The notes under the pieces were generated by a model. That model ran no database searches and had not been told where the DNA came from. It saw only the letters and a list, made by a program, of their open reading frames with translations. A stretch of DNA of 64,000 bases. It comes from Rhodanobacteraceae bacterium (GTDB taxonomy: Bacteria > Pseudomonadota > Gammaproteobacteria > Xanthomonadales > Ahniellaceae). Both the position numbers and the translations under genes were made by a program. Position 1 is the stretch's first letter; each line of letters begins with the position of its first letter. This document shows positions 1 to 8,844 of the stretch, piece after piece. The stretch lies in NCBI GenBank assembly GCA_016708465.1, contig JADJFT010000003.1, positions 1 through 64,000 of the forward strand, in the 5' to 3' direction.

Positions 1-267
1 GGTCGTCGTCGTTTTGCGCCGGCGCTGCGGATGCGGCGTTTGCTTGCGCTGTTCCATCGTCTTGCGCATCAATTCACGCTCTTCCGGCGTTGGCAGATAG
101 ATATCGCCATGCTGCGTTGAATCGATGCGTGCTTGCGCAAATACGAAAACGGCGCCGAGCGATAGCAGGACCGCCGCGAGCAGGCAAAAACCCAGAATGG
201 CCGGACTGCTGGTGACAAACGCAACAATCAGACAGAGAACGGCGAGGCCGACGAGCACGAAACGCAT
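1..267 (-). CDS. Small two-TM membrane protein, C-terminus outside window
   Basis: The reverse strand is open from an ATG at 267 to the window edge (89 codons seen, no stop). Residues about 3-20 and 23-45 form two hydrophobic segments, followed by a charged tail with TPEERELMRKT and a basic end. The protein is therefore probably a small inner-membrane protein with a cytoplasmic tail. No family was recognised. It is the next gene after the GAF protein on the same strand, about 60 bp downstream of it, so the two may be cotranscribed. Confidence 0.55.
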   Translation of the reverse strand, partial: MRFVLVGLAVLCLIVAFVTSSPAILGFCLLAAVLLSLGAVFVFAQARIDSTQHGDIYLPTPEERELMRKTMEQRKQTPHPQRRRKTTTT

Positions 268-326
268 GGCGACTCCAGGATCGGGGTGGACACGAAACGC
301 GAAGAGTGTCGCATACCGCGCCGGAT

Positions 327-854
327 TCATCTGCCGACAGCGACACCTTCGTGCAACTGTGCAAGCCGCTCTGACAGTAGTGCGGCCATTTGTTGCATCA
401 CCTGCAGGTGGCGATCGTCGTAAAAATCGCGTTGTGAATGTTCGGAGTCAGCACGCCGGAGCAGGGTGTCGCGATGGATCAGTGGAATCGCCAATTCAGA
501 CAGGCGTTCATCGTCATCGACGACATAACGCGGGTCCAGCCGGGTGTCGCCGATACGGATGACCGCGCGCGACTGAGCACAGGCACCGACGACGCCTTGT
601 CCGATTCGCAACGTGATCGGGTGTTCGATCACCTTTGGCGCCTTCAACTTGGGTCCATAGGCGGCGATTTGGCTCAGCATGGTGCCCTGCGCGTCGAGCA
701 AGTAGACGATGCAGTCCTCCAGACCGAGCGTGGCGATCGCTTCAGAGCTGATCGCCCACGCCGCCTCGCGCGCGCTGCTGGCCTTGTGCAACAAGGCAAC
801 TAGGCGGGCAAACGCCGCTTCCGTGGTGGCTTCAAGGTCGCAATGGGTCGCCAT
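327..854 (-). CDS. GAF domain-containing protein
   Basis: About 175 aa from an ATG at 854 (MATHCDLEATTE); an upstream in-frame Met is less likely because the region before it looks non-coding. A single GAF domain fills the protein: helix, then the IGQGVVGACAQ strand-turn, PRYVVDDD, ELAIPLIHRD, and a terminal helix DDRHLQVMQQMAALLSERL. GAF domains bind small ligands or nitric oxide/redox cues; the ligand here is unknown. The stretch around 447-462 reads LLRRADSEHS where families have LLGVLDSEHS. One extra G and one missing C would give exactly that, so two compensating indels are likely. Confidence 0.75.
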   Translation of the reverse strand: MATHCDLEATTEAAFARLVALLHKASSAREAAWAISSEAIATLGLEDCIVYLLDAQGTMLSQIAAYGPKLKAPKVIEHPITLRIGQGVVGACAQSRAVIRIGDTRLDPRYVVDDDERLSELAIPLIHRDTLLRRADSEHSQRDFYDDRHLQVMQQMAALLSERLAQLHEGVAVGR

Positions 855-999
855 GGGTCCAACGATAGCCGGACGAGTGCGGCTGAATCCAGCGGCGAAC
901 GAGCAGGGTCCGATCAAGCCGGCGATTGACGGTGGTCAACAACAGCGATCGCTCATCCCGTAGGCTAGCGGTCACCCGCTCTATCTCAAGGAGATCGCA

Positions 1000-1506
1000 A
1001 TGACGACTGCTCAATCGACGTGGGGCCGCATGGCTCGCAACCTGCATTGGTTCATGGCGGCACTGTTGATCCTGCAATGGATCACCGGCAACTGGGACGA
1101 TCTCCTCGGCGTCCGTTTCCATGTCTCGTTGGGCTTGATCGTGTTGCTGCTGGCGCTATTTCGACTGTTCTGGCGGATTACGCATCAGGCGCCGACGCGC
1201 GTCGCGGCGCCGACCTTGCCGGACCGCATTGCCGGTGCCGTGCACGTGCTGTTCTATTTGGTAATGATCGCCCTGCCGATCACCGGCATGATTTGGCGTC
1301 AAGCGCGAGAAAAGGTCATTGACCTATTCGGCTTGTTCACGCTGCCGCAGTTCATCGAACCGAGCAAGGCGCTTGCCAAGCAGATGCACGACGTCCACGA
1401 AATCGGCGCCTATGTATTTCTCGCCCTGTTCGCCTTGCATGTGCTTGGCGTGTTGAAGCGCGTCCTCGTCGACAAGGACGATACGCTCAAGCGCATGTGG
1501 GGCTGA
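1000..1506 (+). CDS. Cytochrome b561 family protein
   Basis: 168 aa with four predicted transmembrane helices and the usual four haem-ligating histidines: His16 (RNLHWF), His41 (RFHVSLG), a third in DVHEIGAY and a fourth in FALHVLG. This matches the CybB/YodB type of di-haem inner-membrane cytochrome b561, which moves electrons between quinol and periplasmic partners. It stands alone, divergent from the GAF gene, with a purine-rich AAGGAG just upstream of its ATG. A second b561 at 32011 is paired with a peroxidase; this copy has no obvious partner. Confidence 0.88.
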   Translation: MTTAQSTWGRMARNLHWFMAALLILQWITGNWDDLLGVRFHVSLGLIVLLLALFRLFWRITHQAPTRVAAPTLPDRIAGAVHVLFYLVMIALPITGMIWRQAREKVIDLFGLFTLPQFIEPSKALAKQMHDVHEIGAYVFLALFALHVLGVLKRVLVDKDDTLKRMWG

Positions 1507-1557
1507 TGCGGCAATCACCGTACTTGGGATCGGTGCCGCTGGTTTCGGACGACCTGC

Positions 1558-2247
1558 TCACTTTCGGCGCCCGAAACTGGCCAGCGTCTCCTGCGCCAGG
1601 ATTCGAGCATTGCTCGCGAGTTCGCGATCATGGTCGGCGATTGCATCGTCGCCCATGCGTGAAATCATGCCGGCAGTCACGATGAATGCGTCGTAGGCAA
1701 GGGTGCGTTCTGCCGATGTGCTCTCGCGGAACGCCGGCGAAGATGCCAGCGCATCGTTGACGATTCGCAGCACACGAGCTTCTTCATCGACGCTGAATTC
1801 GCGCAGTTCGGTCAGGCGCAGGCAAGCGGTGATCGACAAGGCCATCGCATAGGCCAAGTTGTTGCGGCGAAATTCCAGGCTCGACTCGACGCCGGCGAGA
1901 ATGTCACGACCGAAGCGCAGTGCCGTGTCCCGCTTGACCGGATCACTCAGGTTGCCGGCTAGTCGTTCCGGCACATCACGCACAGCGACTGGCGTGAAGT
2001 CGGTCGCGGCAAACTCGTATTTCCAATCGGCAGGTGCTGCAGCAGCACTCGGTACCGTGCCGTACAGCACGGACTGCAGCGCGGGGTTGCGCGCTGCTTG
2101 CAGCAACGCCAGGTCGATACGTTCGCCCCAGATCGTGCTGCGTTTCGGTGTCGCTGGCAGGAGCGCTTCCTGCGCGCAGACTGGCGCCGCGCCGGCGATC
2201 GTCAGTTGCAGAATCACGCTTAGCACCGCGAATGAAAAGAAGCGCAT
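1558..2247 (-). CDS. Secreted/periplasmic protein of unknown function
   Basis: 229 aa from the ATG at 2247. The start is chosen because it opens a classic signal peptide: MRFF, a hydrophobic core to about residue 20, then AAPVCAQE as a likely cleavage region. The mature part is mostly helical with no motif I recognise. It is downstream of and on the same strand as fbp, separated by about 50 bp, so it may share its transcript. In-frame sequence upstream of 2247 overlaps the fbp 3' end and is not believed to be translated. Confidence 0.6.
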   Translation of the reverse strand: MRFFSFAVLSVILQLTIAGAAPVCAQEALLPATPKRSTIWGERIDLALLQAARNPALQSVLYGTVPSAAAAPADWKYEFAATDFTPVAVRDVPERLAGNLSDPVKRDTALRFGRDILAGVESSLEFRRNNLAYAMALSITACLRLTELREFSVDEEARVLRIVNDALASSPAFRESTSAERTLAYDAFIVTAGMISRMGDDAIADHDRELASNARILAQETLASFGRRK

Positions 2248-2300
2248 CAGGACCGACTCCGGGAACAGGAAGACGAGCATACGTGAGCTGCAGAGGCACT

Positions 2301-3314
2301 TCATGGCGCGTGATAGCTGGTGACCCGTGCAACCTCGTTTTTTGATCCGAGGAAAACCGGTACCCGTTCGTGTAGGCCACGCGGTTGCCGTTCCATGATG
2401 CGGATGCTTCCGTCGGTTGCGGCGCCTCCGGCCTGTTCGACGATCAGGGCCATCGGGTTGGCTTCGTACATCAGGCGCAGGCGGCCACCCTTGTCGCGGC
2501 ACTTGGCGTCGACCGGGTACATGAACACCCCGCCGCGAGTGAGGATGCGATGCACATCAGCGACCATCGACGCGACCCAGCGCATGTTGAAATCCTTGCC
2601 GCGCAGGCCAGTTTTGCCCGCCAACAATTCGTCGATATAGCGCCTCACCGGTGCATCCCAGTGGCGCATGTTGCTCATGTTGATGGCGAACTCGGCGGTG
2701 TCTTCGGGAATACGCACATTCATTTCGGTCAACACGAAGCTGCCCTGTTCGCGGTCGAGCGTGAACATGTGCGTGCCGTCGCCGACGGTCAGCACCAATA
2801 CCGTGCTCGGACCATAAACCGTGTAGCCGGCCGCGACCTGCTTAGTACCCGGTTGCAGAAAATCCTCCGACGTCGGCTCGGTCACGCCTTCCGGTGCCTT
2901 CAACACCGAGAAGATGGTACCGACCGAAACGTTGACGTCGATATTCGATGAACCGTCGAGCGGATCAAACACCAGCAGGTATTCACCCTTCGGATAGCGA
3001 TGCGGAATCGGATGCGGATCGTCCATTTCCTCGGACGCGATCGCCGCAAGATGACCGCCCCATTCGTTGGCTTCGAGCAGAATTTCGTTGCTGAGCACAT
3101 CCAGCTTCTTCTGCACTTCGCCCTGCACGTTGACCGACCCGACGCTACCGAGCACACCGCCGAGTGCGCCCTTGTTGATCTGGGTGGCGATGGTCTTGCA
3201 GGCGCGGGCGACGACTTCGATCAGCAGGCGCAGGTCCGGCTTGATCACGCCCTTCTCGCGTTGTTGTTCGATCAGGTACCGGGTCAGCGAGATCGGCTTG
3301 TTCACGCGGGTCAT
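2301..3314 (-). CDS. fbp: Class I fructose-1,6-bisphosphatase
   Basis: 337 aa from the ATG at 3314 (MTRVNKPISLTRYLIEQQ), the family length. It hydrolyses fructose-1,6-bisphosphate to fructose-6-phosphate in gluconeogenesis. Metal-site motifs are intact: ASEEMDD at about 93-99 and FDPLDGSSNID at about 116-126. The substrate-side signature (GGVFMYP, then GGRLRLMYEANPMALIVEQAGG) follows near the C-terminus. The open frame extends upstream past 3314, but that part overlaps the promoter region of the divergent DUF3142 gene and lacks family similarity. Confidence 0.96.
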   Translation of the reverse strand: MTRVNKPISLTRYLIEQQREKGVIKPDLRLLIEVVARACKTIATQINKGALGGVLGSVGSVNVQGEVQKKLDVLSNEILLEANEWGGHLAAIASEEMDDPHPIPHRYPKGEYLLVFDPLDGSSNIDVNVSVGTIFSVLKAPEGVTEPTSEDFLQPGTKQVAAGYTVYGPSTVLVLTVGDGTHMFTLDREQGSFVLTEMNVRIPEDTAEFAINMSNMRHWDAPVRRYIDELLAGKTGLRGKDFNMRWVASMVADVHRILTRGGVFMYPVDAKCRDKGGRLRLMYEANPMALIVEQAGGAATDGSIRIMERQPRGLHERVPVFLGSKNEVARVTSYHAP

Positions 3315-3397
3315 GGCGAGACTCCAAAAAGGTGGCGCATTGTCCACTTCCGAACGCCGGACTGCGAGGCGTTCGTCGCTGCTGCTAGCGTTTGGCC

Positions 3398-4561
3398 ATG
3401 CGAACTCTCTTGCTACTGCTGCTCGCAACCAGTGTTGTGCGTGCCGCTGAACGGCCGCCGGTGGCGCACGACGCCTACATCTGGCAACGCCGCTGGACGC
3501 CGGAACTGGCGACGACCGTGGGCGCGATGGCCGATGTGCTTGCCGGTTACCGCGTGCTGGTTGCCGAACTCGATCGGCGCGGCCCGGTGCGGATCGCTGT
3601 CGATTGGTCGGCACTAGCAGCGACACTACGCCCGGTGACATTGGTCGTGCGTATCCCGGGTGCTGCCCCGGCCTTCGATCCGGTGGCGGTCGCAGAACTG
3701 ATCATGGCCGCATATCGCGCGGCGACGATTGCTGGCGTCAGTGTCGTTGGCGTCGAGGTCGACCATGATTGTGCGCGCTCGCGATTGTCATCGTACGCGT
3801 TGCAAATACGCGCATTGCAGGCACGCGTAGACGCACCGCTGCAGTGGTCGATCACCACGCTACCCGACTGGCTGCACAGCAACGCCTTGCCGGAACTCTT
3901 GCAGGCAGTCGATACCAGTGTCTTGCAGGTCCATGCGGTCGCCAAACCCGGCGCCGGATTGTTCGACGCCGCGCAGGCGCTCCGCTGGATTCGCGCCTAT
4001 GCACTGATTACGCCGAAGCCATTCCGCGTCGCCTTACCGGCCTATGCGACGCGGGTGACACTGGCCGACGATGGCCGCATCCTCGCCATCGACAGTGACG
4101 CCGACACCATGCCGATATTTGCTGCCACAGCGCGCGAACTGGCAGTCGATCCGCGCCGAGCCGCGGTTGTCGTGCAGCGATTGCAGGCGTCATCGCCAGC
4201 GCATTTCGCCGGCGTCAGCTGGTTTCGCCTGCCGTTGGATTTGGATCGGCGCGCATGGTCGACGGCAACGCTGCGCGCCTTGATCGCGGACGAGGATATG
4301 CATCGCCCGGTTCACGCCGAGCGCGTGCGTGTTGGCACCGGCCCCGGCTTTGATGTGATGTTGCGCAACGTCCACGCGATCGATGTGCTCGCGCCGAGCA
4401 GCGTCACCGTGCCGCGCAATTGCTTGAGCGGCGAGGGCTTGGCTGGCTATCGATTCGATGCTGAACGCGCCCGCTTTATATCAAACGCGCCGCCATTGCT
4501 GAAACCGGGCGCCTCGCGCACGATTGGCTGGATGATCTGTCAGGGAAGCTCGACACGATGA
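3398..4561 (+). CDS. DUF3142 family secreted protein
   Basis: 387 aa with an N-terminal signal peptide (MRTLLLLLLATSVVRA). The mature protein begins VAHDAYIWQRRW, and has a TIM-barrel-like pattern with VEVDHDC around residue 125 and PFRVALPAYAT further on. I associate this arrangement with DUF3142 proteins of xanthomonads; the biochemical role is unknown. Its stop overlaps the ATG of the next gene by 4 bp (ATGA at 4558-4561), so the two are almost certainly translated together. It is divergent from fbp. Confidence 0.7.
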   Translation: MRTLLLLLLATSVVRAAERPPVAHDAYIWQRRWTPELATTVGAMADVLAGYRVLVAELDRRGPVRIAVDWSALAATLRPVTLVVRIPGAAPAFDPVAVAELIMAAYRAATIAGVSVVGVEVDHDCARSRLSSYALQIRALQARVDAPLQWSITTLPDWLHSNALPELLQAVDTSVLQVHAVAKPGAGLFDAAQALRWIRAYALITPKPFRVALPAYATRVTLADDGRILAIDSDADTMPIFAATARELAVDPRRAAVVVQRLQASSPAHFAGVSWFRLPLDLDRRAWSTATLRALIADEDMHRPVHAERVRVGTGPGFDVMLRNVHAIDVLAPSSVTVPRNCLSGEGLAGYRFDAERARFISNAPPLLKPGASRTIGWMICQGSSTR

Positions 4562-6759
4562 ACTATCGGAATCGATTGGCGATCGGGTTGTCTGCGGCAT
4601 TGCTGGCCTCGGCAGTGTTCGCGTGCGGCCCAGACTTTCCAAATGAGCTTCTGGAAAATCGTGCGCGGACGCTCGCGTACTTGCCCGAAGGTGCATTCCA
4701 TGTCGAGGTCGCGCGCTTGTTGCCGACGCCGGATGCACGCTTCGTGCCGAACGAAGCGCAGGACGACTGGGGCTCGGAGACTGAGCAGCGCGACGAGCGT
4801 GCAGCAACCGAAGGCCGCGACCTCGACGCCGGCGAACACCAGCGCGTCGTCGCGATGCGCCAGTCAACCAATGCCGCGCATGCGTATGCGATCGGCCTCG
4901 GATTGCCCGAAGACATCCGTCATTACGTCGCCGGTGCCGTCGCGTGGGAGCAAGGCCAACTGGCTATCGCCTATGAACATTTCAAGCGCAGTCTTGCTGA
5001 GAACACTGGGGCGGACGCCCGCCGCGCGAGTTGGGCGCAGTACATGCTCGCGCGCATTGCCGCGCGCGAAGGCGATGTCGATGCTGCGGCACTCGCGTTC
5101 ACCAAGGTGCGCGATCTGGTTGCCGCTGGCGGGCGTGATCCGCTCGGTTTAGCGGTCGCAAGTTATGGCGCGGAAGCCGCCCTGCATGCCGATGCCGATT
5201 CGACCGCTTCATTGAATTTGTACCTGCAGCAGGCTGCAACCGGTTCGGTGTCCGGCGCGAATTCGGTGTTGATAGTGACGCGTCGCGCGTTCGCCGATGC
5301 CGAGACGCTAACGGCTTGGGTCGCCGAACCGCTCGCTCGTCGCGTCGCGGTGGCGTATGCGTTTTCCCGCGCCGGAGAACTGGCGACCGACGACAGCGCA
5401 TTGTTCGACGAAGAGGCCTACCGATCCGATCCTTACCGAATTGGCACGGCGTCGGCGATCGCGCGTCTGCTCGATGCGATCGAGGCGGTGCCGCAATCAA
5501 ATTCGGCCGGCGTCGATCGTCTCGCCGCGGTGGCTTATCGCGCCGGGCGCTTCGATCTTGCGCAGCGTCTTGTCGTACAAGATGCCTCACCGTTATCCGC
5601 TTGGGTGCGCGCCAAACTCGCGTTGCGCAAGGGCGACCGTGATGCTGCCGCCACCGCCTATGCCGAAGCCGCCGCCGGCTTCCCGCGCGATGAATCCTGG
5701 GGCGGACAGTACGGGCTGACATCCGAATGGGAGCCGCTGCAGCCACAGTGTCAGGTGCATGCCGAACTCGGCACACTGAACTTGGCGCGTGGCGATTACG
5801 TTGCCGCCATGGAATCGTTGTTTGCGGCTGGCGGCGAGTATTGGATGGACGCGCAATATGTCGCCGACCGTGTGCTGACCTTGGACGAGTTGCGTACATT
5901 CGTGGCGACGCATGCGGCATCGACATCGGCGGATCTGGTGGATGCTGCAGAAGCAGTCGACGACGAAGCGGCCCATTACGGCAACGTCGTGCCATTGCTG
6001 CGTGACCTGCTTGCTCGGCGACTGATGCGTTCCGGCGCCTATGACGAAGCCTTGCAGTATTTCTCCGATGAGGCGGCAGGTGCAGCCGCACAGCAGTATG
6101 CGTTGGCGATTCGGCGCGCACAGGGCGGTGGATTTTGGTTCGATCGGGTCGGCCGCGCGGAAGCTTGGTATCAAGCTGCGATGATCTTGCGCAATGCCGG
6201 CATGGAGATCTTGGGAACCGAAGGGCCGCCCGACTTCAACATCTGGGGTGGCAGCTATGGTCGTGATCCCGGTCATTACGACGCCGAATGGAACTGGATT
6301 CCGGAGCCGCCGACCGACCTCAAGCTCGAAGGCGATTGGATCGGTGCCGATGAAGCGCAGCGCTTGGCGGCATCGACACCGGCGCATCTGTCGCGCTTCC
6401 ATTATCGACAAGTTGCGGCTGATCACATGATGCAGGCTGCGAATTTCGTGCCCGCGCGCTCACAGGCGTTTGCGGCGATGTTATGCGTCGGAACAGGTTG
6501 GCTGATCGACCGCGAGCCCGAGGCAGCACGGGTGATGTATCGCCGTTATGTCGCGCAGGGCGCGCTGGTGCCATTTGGTGCGCGCTTCGGCCATGACTGC
6601 CCAACGCCGGAATTCGAAAGCGCCCGCACCCGCCTGGCGTTCGAGCGGGTGCGGGCGGCCAAAAATGCGACGCGTCGCTATGGCCCCTACGCGGTGGTGG
6701 CGCTGGTGTTGCTCGGCGGCATCGGAGTTTGGCGCCGCCGCCGTCGCACTACCGGTTAA
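4558..6759 (+). CDS. Large exported repeat-rich protein with C-terminal TM anchor
   Basis: 733 aa, translationally coupled to the DUF3142 gene. The N-terminus is a signal peptide ending FACGPDFPN; the Cys could be lipidated, although F at -2 makes a poor lipobox. The body is rich in Ala and paired helices (AYEHFKRSLAEN, YMLARIAAREGDVDAAALAFTKV, ALQYFSDEAAG), which resembles TPR/SEL1-like scaffolds. The last 30 residues are a hydrophobic helix followed by WRRRRRTTG, a cytoplasmic-facing positive tail. It probably faces the periplasm while anchored at the C-terminus. Function is unknown. Confidence 0.68.
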   Translation: MNYRNRLAIGLSAALLASAVFACGPDFPNELLENRARTLAYLPEGAFHVEVARLLPTPDARFVPNEAQDDWGSETEQRDERAATEGRDLDAGEHQRVVAMRQSTNAAHAYAIGLGLPEDIRHYVAGAVAWEQGQLAIAYEHFKRSLAENTGADARRASWAQYMLARIAAREGDVDAAALAFTKVRDLVAAGGRDPLGLAVASYGAEAALHADADSTASLNLYLQQAATGSVSGANSVLIVTRRAFADAETLTAWVAEPLARRVAVAYAFSRAGELATDDSALFDEEAYRSDPYRIGTASAIARLLDAIEAVPQSNSAGVDRLAAVAYRAGRFDLAQRLVVQDASPLSAWVRAKLALRKGDRDAAATAYAEAAAGFPRDESWGGQYGLTSEWEPLQPQCQVHAELGTLNLARGDYVAAMESLFAAGGEYWMDAQYVADRVLTLDELRTFVATHAASTSADLVDAAEAVDDEAAHYGNVVPLLRDLLARRLMRSGAYDEALQYFSDEAAGAAAQQYALAIRRAQGGGFWFDRVGRAEAWYQAAMILRNAGMEILGTEGPPDFNIWGGSYGRDPGHYDAEWNWIPEPPTDLKLEGDWIGADEAQRLAASTPAHLSRFHYRQVAADHMMQAANFVPARSQAFAAMLCVGTGWLIDREPEAARVMYRRYVAQGALVPFGARFGHDCPTPEFESARTRLAFERVRAAKNATRRYGPYAVVALVLLGGIGVWRRRRRTTG

Positions 6760-7365
6760 TCAGTTCGGTTTACGCCCATCCAGCCGATGCGCTTCGAGCG
6801 CGCCGAGCAGGCCGGGAATGATTTCCAGAATTTCCATGCGTCGCGCCAGAGTGATTGCCGGGGAATTGTCTTCCTCGGTGCCGATCATCATCAACTCGTC
6901 GATCTGGTCGAGGTCTTCGGCCAATCCTTCGATGCGATCGCACATCTCATCCCAGGCATCAGTGGCGAGGTCGATGGCGATCGAGAAACCCATTGACCAA
7001 GCGAGACCGAGAAATTCGTCGGTGCGTTCCGGGTCCATGTCTTCCATGTCTGGTGCCGCGGCGATCAGCGGCATGCATTCTTCTTCGCGGCCTTCGGCGG
7101 CTGCGCCGACGCGTGCGCTAACGTCTTCCCACAGCGACAACACGCGCTCGGTCATGGCGTCGCGCTCCTCGATGCTGCGGAATTCGAAGCCATCGCCCCA
7201 GATCGGTGGCAACCATTGGTCGGGTGCGATCGGCGGTGCACACACATGCAGGGCACACAGGTATCCGTCCAGCATCTCGACGCTGAAGAATCCGTTGGTG
7301 TCTTCGCAGCGCTCTTGCAGAAAACGATCGAGGGCGTCGATGTCCTGTTCGCTGATCGTGTTCAT
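6760..7365 (-). CDS. UPF0149/YecA-YgfB family protein
   Basis: 201 aa, acidic, from the ATG at 7365 (MNTISEQDIDALDRFL). The pattern FFSVEMLDGYLCALHVCAPPIAPDQWLP is the hallmark of the UPF0149 family, followed by helical segments such as GFSIAIDLATDAWDEM. Members are small cytosolic helical proteins of poorly known role. No C-terminal SEC-C metal-binding motif is present, unlike some YecA proteins. It is convergent with the preceding gene, with both coding regions meeting at 6759/6760. Confidence 0.82.
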   Translation of the reverse strand: MNTISEQDIDALDRFLQERCEDTNGFFSVEMLDGYLCALHVCAPPIAPDQWLPPIWGDGFEFRSIEERDAMTERVLSLWEDVSARVGAAAEGREEECMPLIAAAPDMEDMDPERTDEFLGLAWSMGFSIAIDLATDAWDEMCDRIEGLAEDLDQIDELMMIGTEEDNSPAITLARRMEILEIIPGLLGALEAHRLDGRKPN

Positions 7366-7614
7366 GGTGCGGCTCCTCGGTTCGGGGCGCGCATTGTAGT
7401 GCCAATGTCTCAGCCTTTCGGGGCGCGATAGAGATTGGTCAAGCGCGAGATCAGGATCGCGACGAAAAGTACGCCGACGATCTGCTGCAGCGCCGCGTTT
7501 GTGCGGCAGTGGTTCATCGACACGCATGCCCGAAGGCTAACGCAGGCATCACCCATTCAGCCATCGCCGCGTGTGTTGCCGACTGATAGCCTCGCCGCTC
7601 TGTCCGAGGTGCCC

Positions 7615-8841
7615 ATGTCCGAACCTGCTCCGGTACCGGTGCGCAAAGCCGCGCTGAGCTTCATTCTGATTACCGTCGCGCTCGACATTCTTGCGCTCGG
7701 CATGATTATTCCGGTGCTACCGCATTTGTTCGAGCGCTTTCTCGGCAACGACACCGCATTGGCGGTGCGCTATTACGGTTACGTCGGCATGCTTTGGGCG
7801 GCGATGCAGTTTCTGTTCTCGCCGGTGCTCGGCACCTTGTCTGACCGCTTCGGGCGGCGGCCGGTGGTGCTGCTGTCGAACCTCGGTCTCGGCCTCGACT
7901 ATATTTTCATGGCGCTGGCACCGGCGCTGTCTTGGCTATTCATCGGCCGCGCAATTTCGGGCATTACTGCGGCCAGCATCACCACTGCCGGTGCGTATAT
8001 CGCTGATGTCACGCCGGTGGCGAAACGAGCCGGTGCCTTCGGCATGATCGGTGCCGCGTTCGGTGTGGGTTTTGTGATCGGCCCGGCGCTCGGTGGCGTA
8101 CTCGGTGGCATCGACCCGCGACTGCCGTTCTGGGTTGCCGCCGGGATGAGTCTCGCGAACTTCTGCTACGGCTATTTCGTCCTGCCGGAGTCGCTGCCGC
8201 CGGAAAAGCGCACGCCGCGCTTTATCTGGAAAACCGCCAACCCGCTCGGTTCGCTGCTGTGGCTGAAGAACCACGACAAGCTGCTGCCACTGGCCAGCGT
8301 GCACTTCCTGTCGAGCCTCGCGCACTACGTCTTGCCGAGTACTTTCGTGCTGTACACCGCCTATCGATATCAATGGGGGCCGAAGGAAGTCGGCATTGCG
8401 CTCGGCATGGTCGGCGTCGCTTCAGCAATCGTGCAAGGTGGATTGACGCGCCGCCTGGTGCCGCGCCTCGGCGAGCGCCGGGCAATGGCCCTGGGTTTCG
8501 CACTTGGGTTCGTCGGATTCGTGATTTACGGCGTCGCGCCTACTGGCTTCTGGATGCTCGCCGGCATCCCGGTGATGGCGTTCTGGGGACTGGCCGGTCC
8601 CGCCGGACAATCACTGATGAGCGCTCACCTCGAAGCGCACGAGCAGGGCCGCTTGCAGGGCGGCCTGTCGAGCCTGATGGGTGTCGCTGGCATGATCGGG
8701 CCGGGCCTGTTCACGCAGACATTTGCCGCGTTCATCGACCCGCAGCGCAGCCTGCATCTGCCGGGTGCGCCGATGCTGGTCGCGGCGGCGCTGTTGTTGT
8801 TCGCGATGGCCTTGGCGTGGCGGGTGACGCGGCCGCAATAA
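7615..8841 (+). CDS. MFS transporter, TetA-like drug/H+ antiporter type
   Basis: 408 aa with 12 predicted TM helices. TM1 contains DILALGMIIPVLP (about 24-36), and the TM2-TM3 loop has GTLSDRFGRRP (about 73-83), the MFS motif A of tetracycline/multidrug antiporters; a motif-C-like GFVIGPALGG follows in TM5. It is expected in the inner membrane, exporting a drug or metabolite against protons; the substrate cannot be read from sequence. The ATG at 7615 (MSEPAPVPVRK) is chosen because TM1 begins soon after it. It is convergent with the M28 peptidase gene. Confidence 0.87.
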   Translation: MSEPAPVPVRKAALSFILITVALDILALGMIIPVLPHLFERFLGNDTALAVRYYGYVGMLWAAMQFLFSPVLGTLSDRFGRRPVVLLSNLGLGLDYIFMALAPALSWLFIGRAISGITAASITTAGAYIADVTPVAKRAGAFGMIGAAFGVGFVIGPALGGVLGGIDPRLPFWVAAGMSLANFCYGYFVLPESLPPEKRTPRFIWKTANPLGSLLWLKNHDKLLPLASVHFLSSLAHYVLPSTFVLYTAYRYQWGPKEVGIALGMVGVASAIVQGGLTRRLVPRLGERRAMALGFALGFVGFVIYGVAPTGFWMLAGIPVMAFWGLAGPAGQSLMSAHLEAHEQGRLQGGLSSLMGVAGMIGPGLFTQTFAAFIDPQRSLHLPGAPMLVAAALLLFAMALAWRVTRPQ

Positions 8842-8844
8842 GCG

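Noticed and set aside
5099..6121. 340-aa Arg/His-rich minus-strand frame
   Set aside because: Shadow of the 4558-6759 gene: high Arg, no start signal and no domain.
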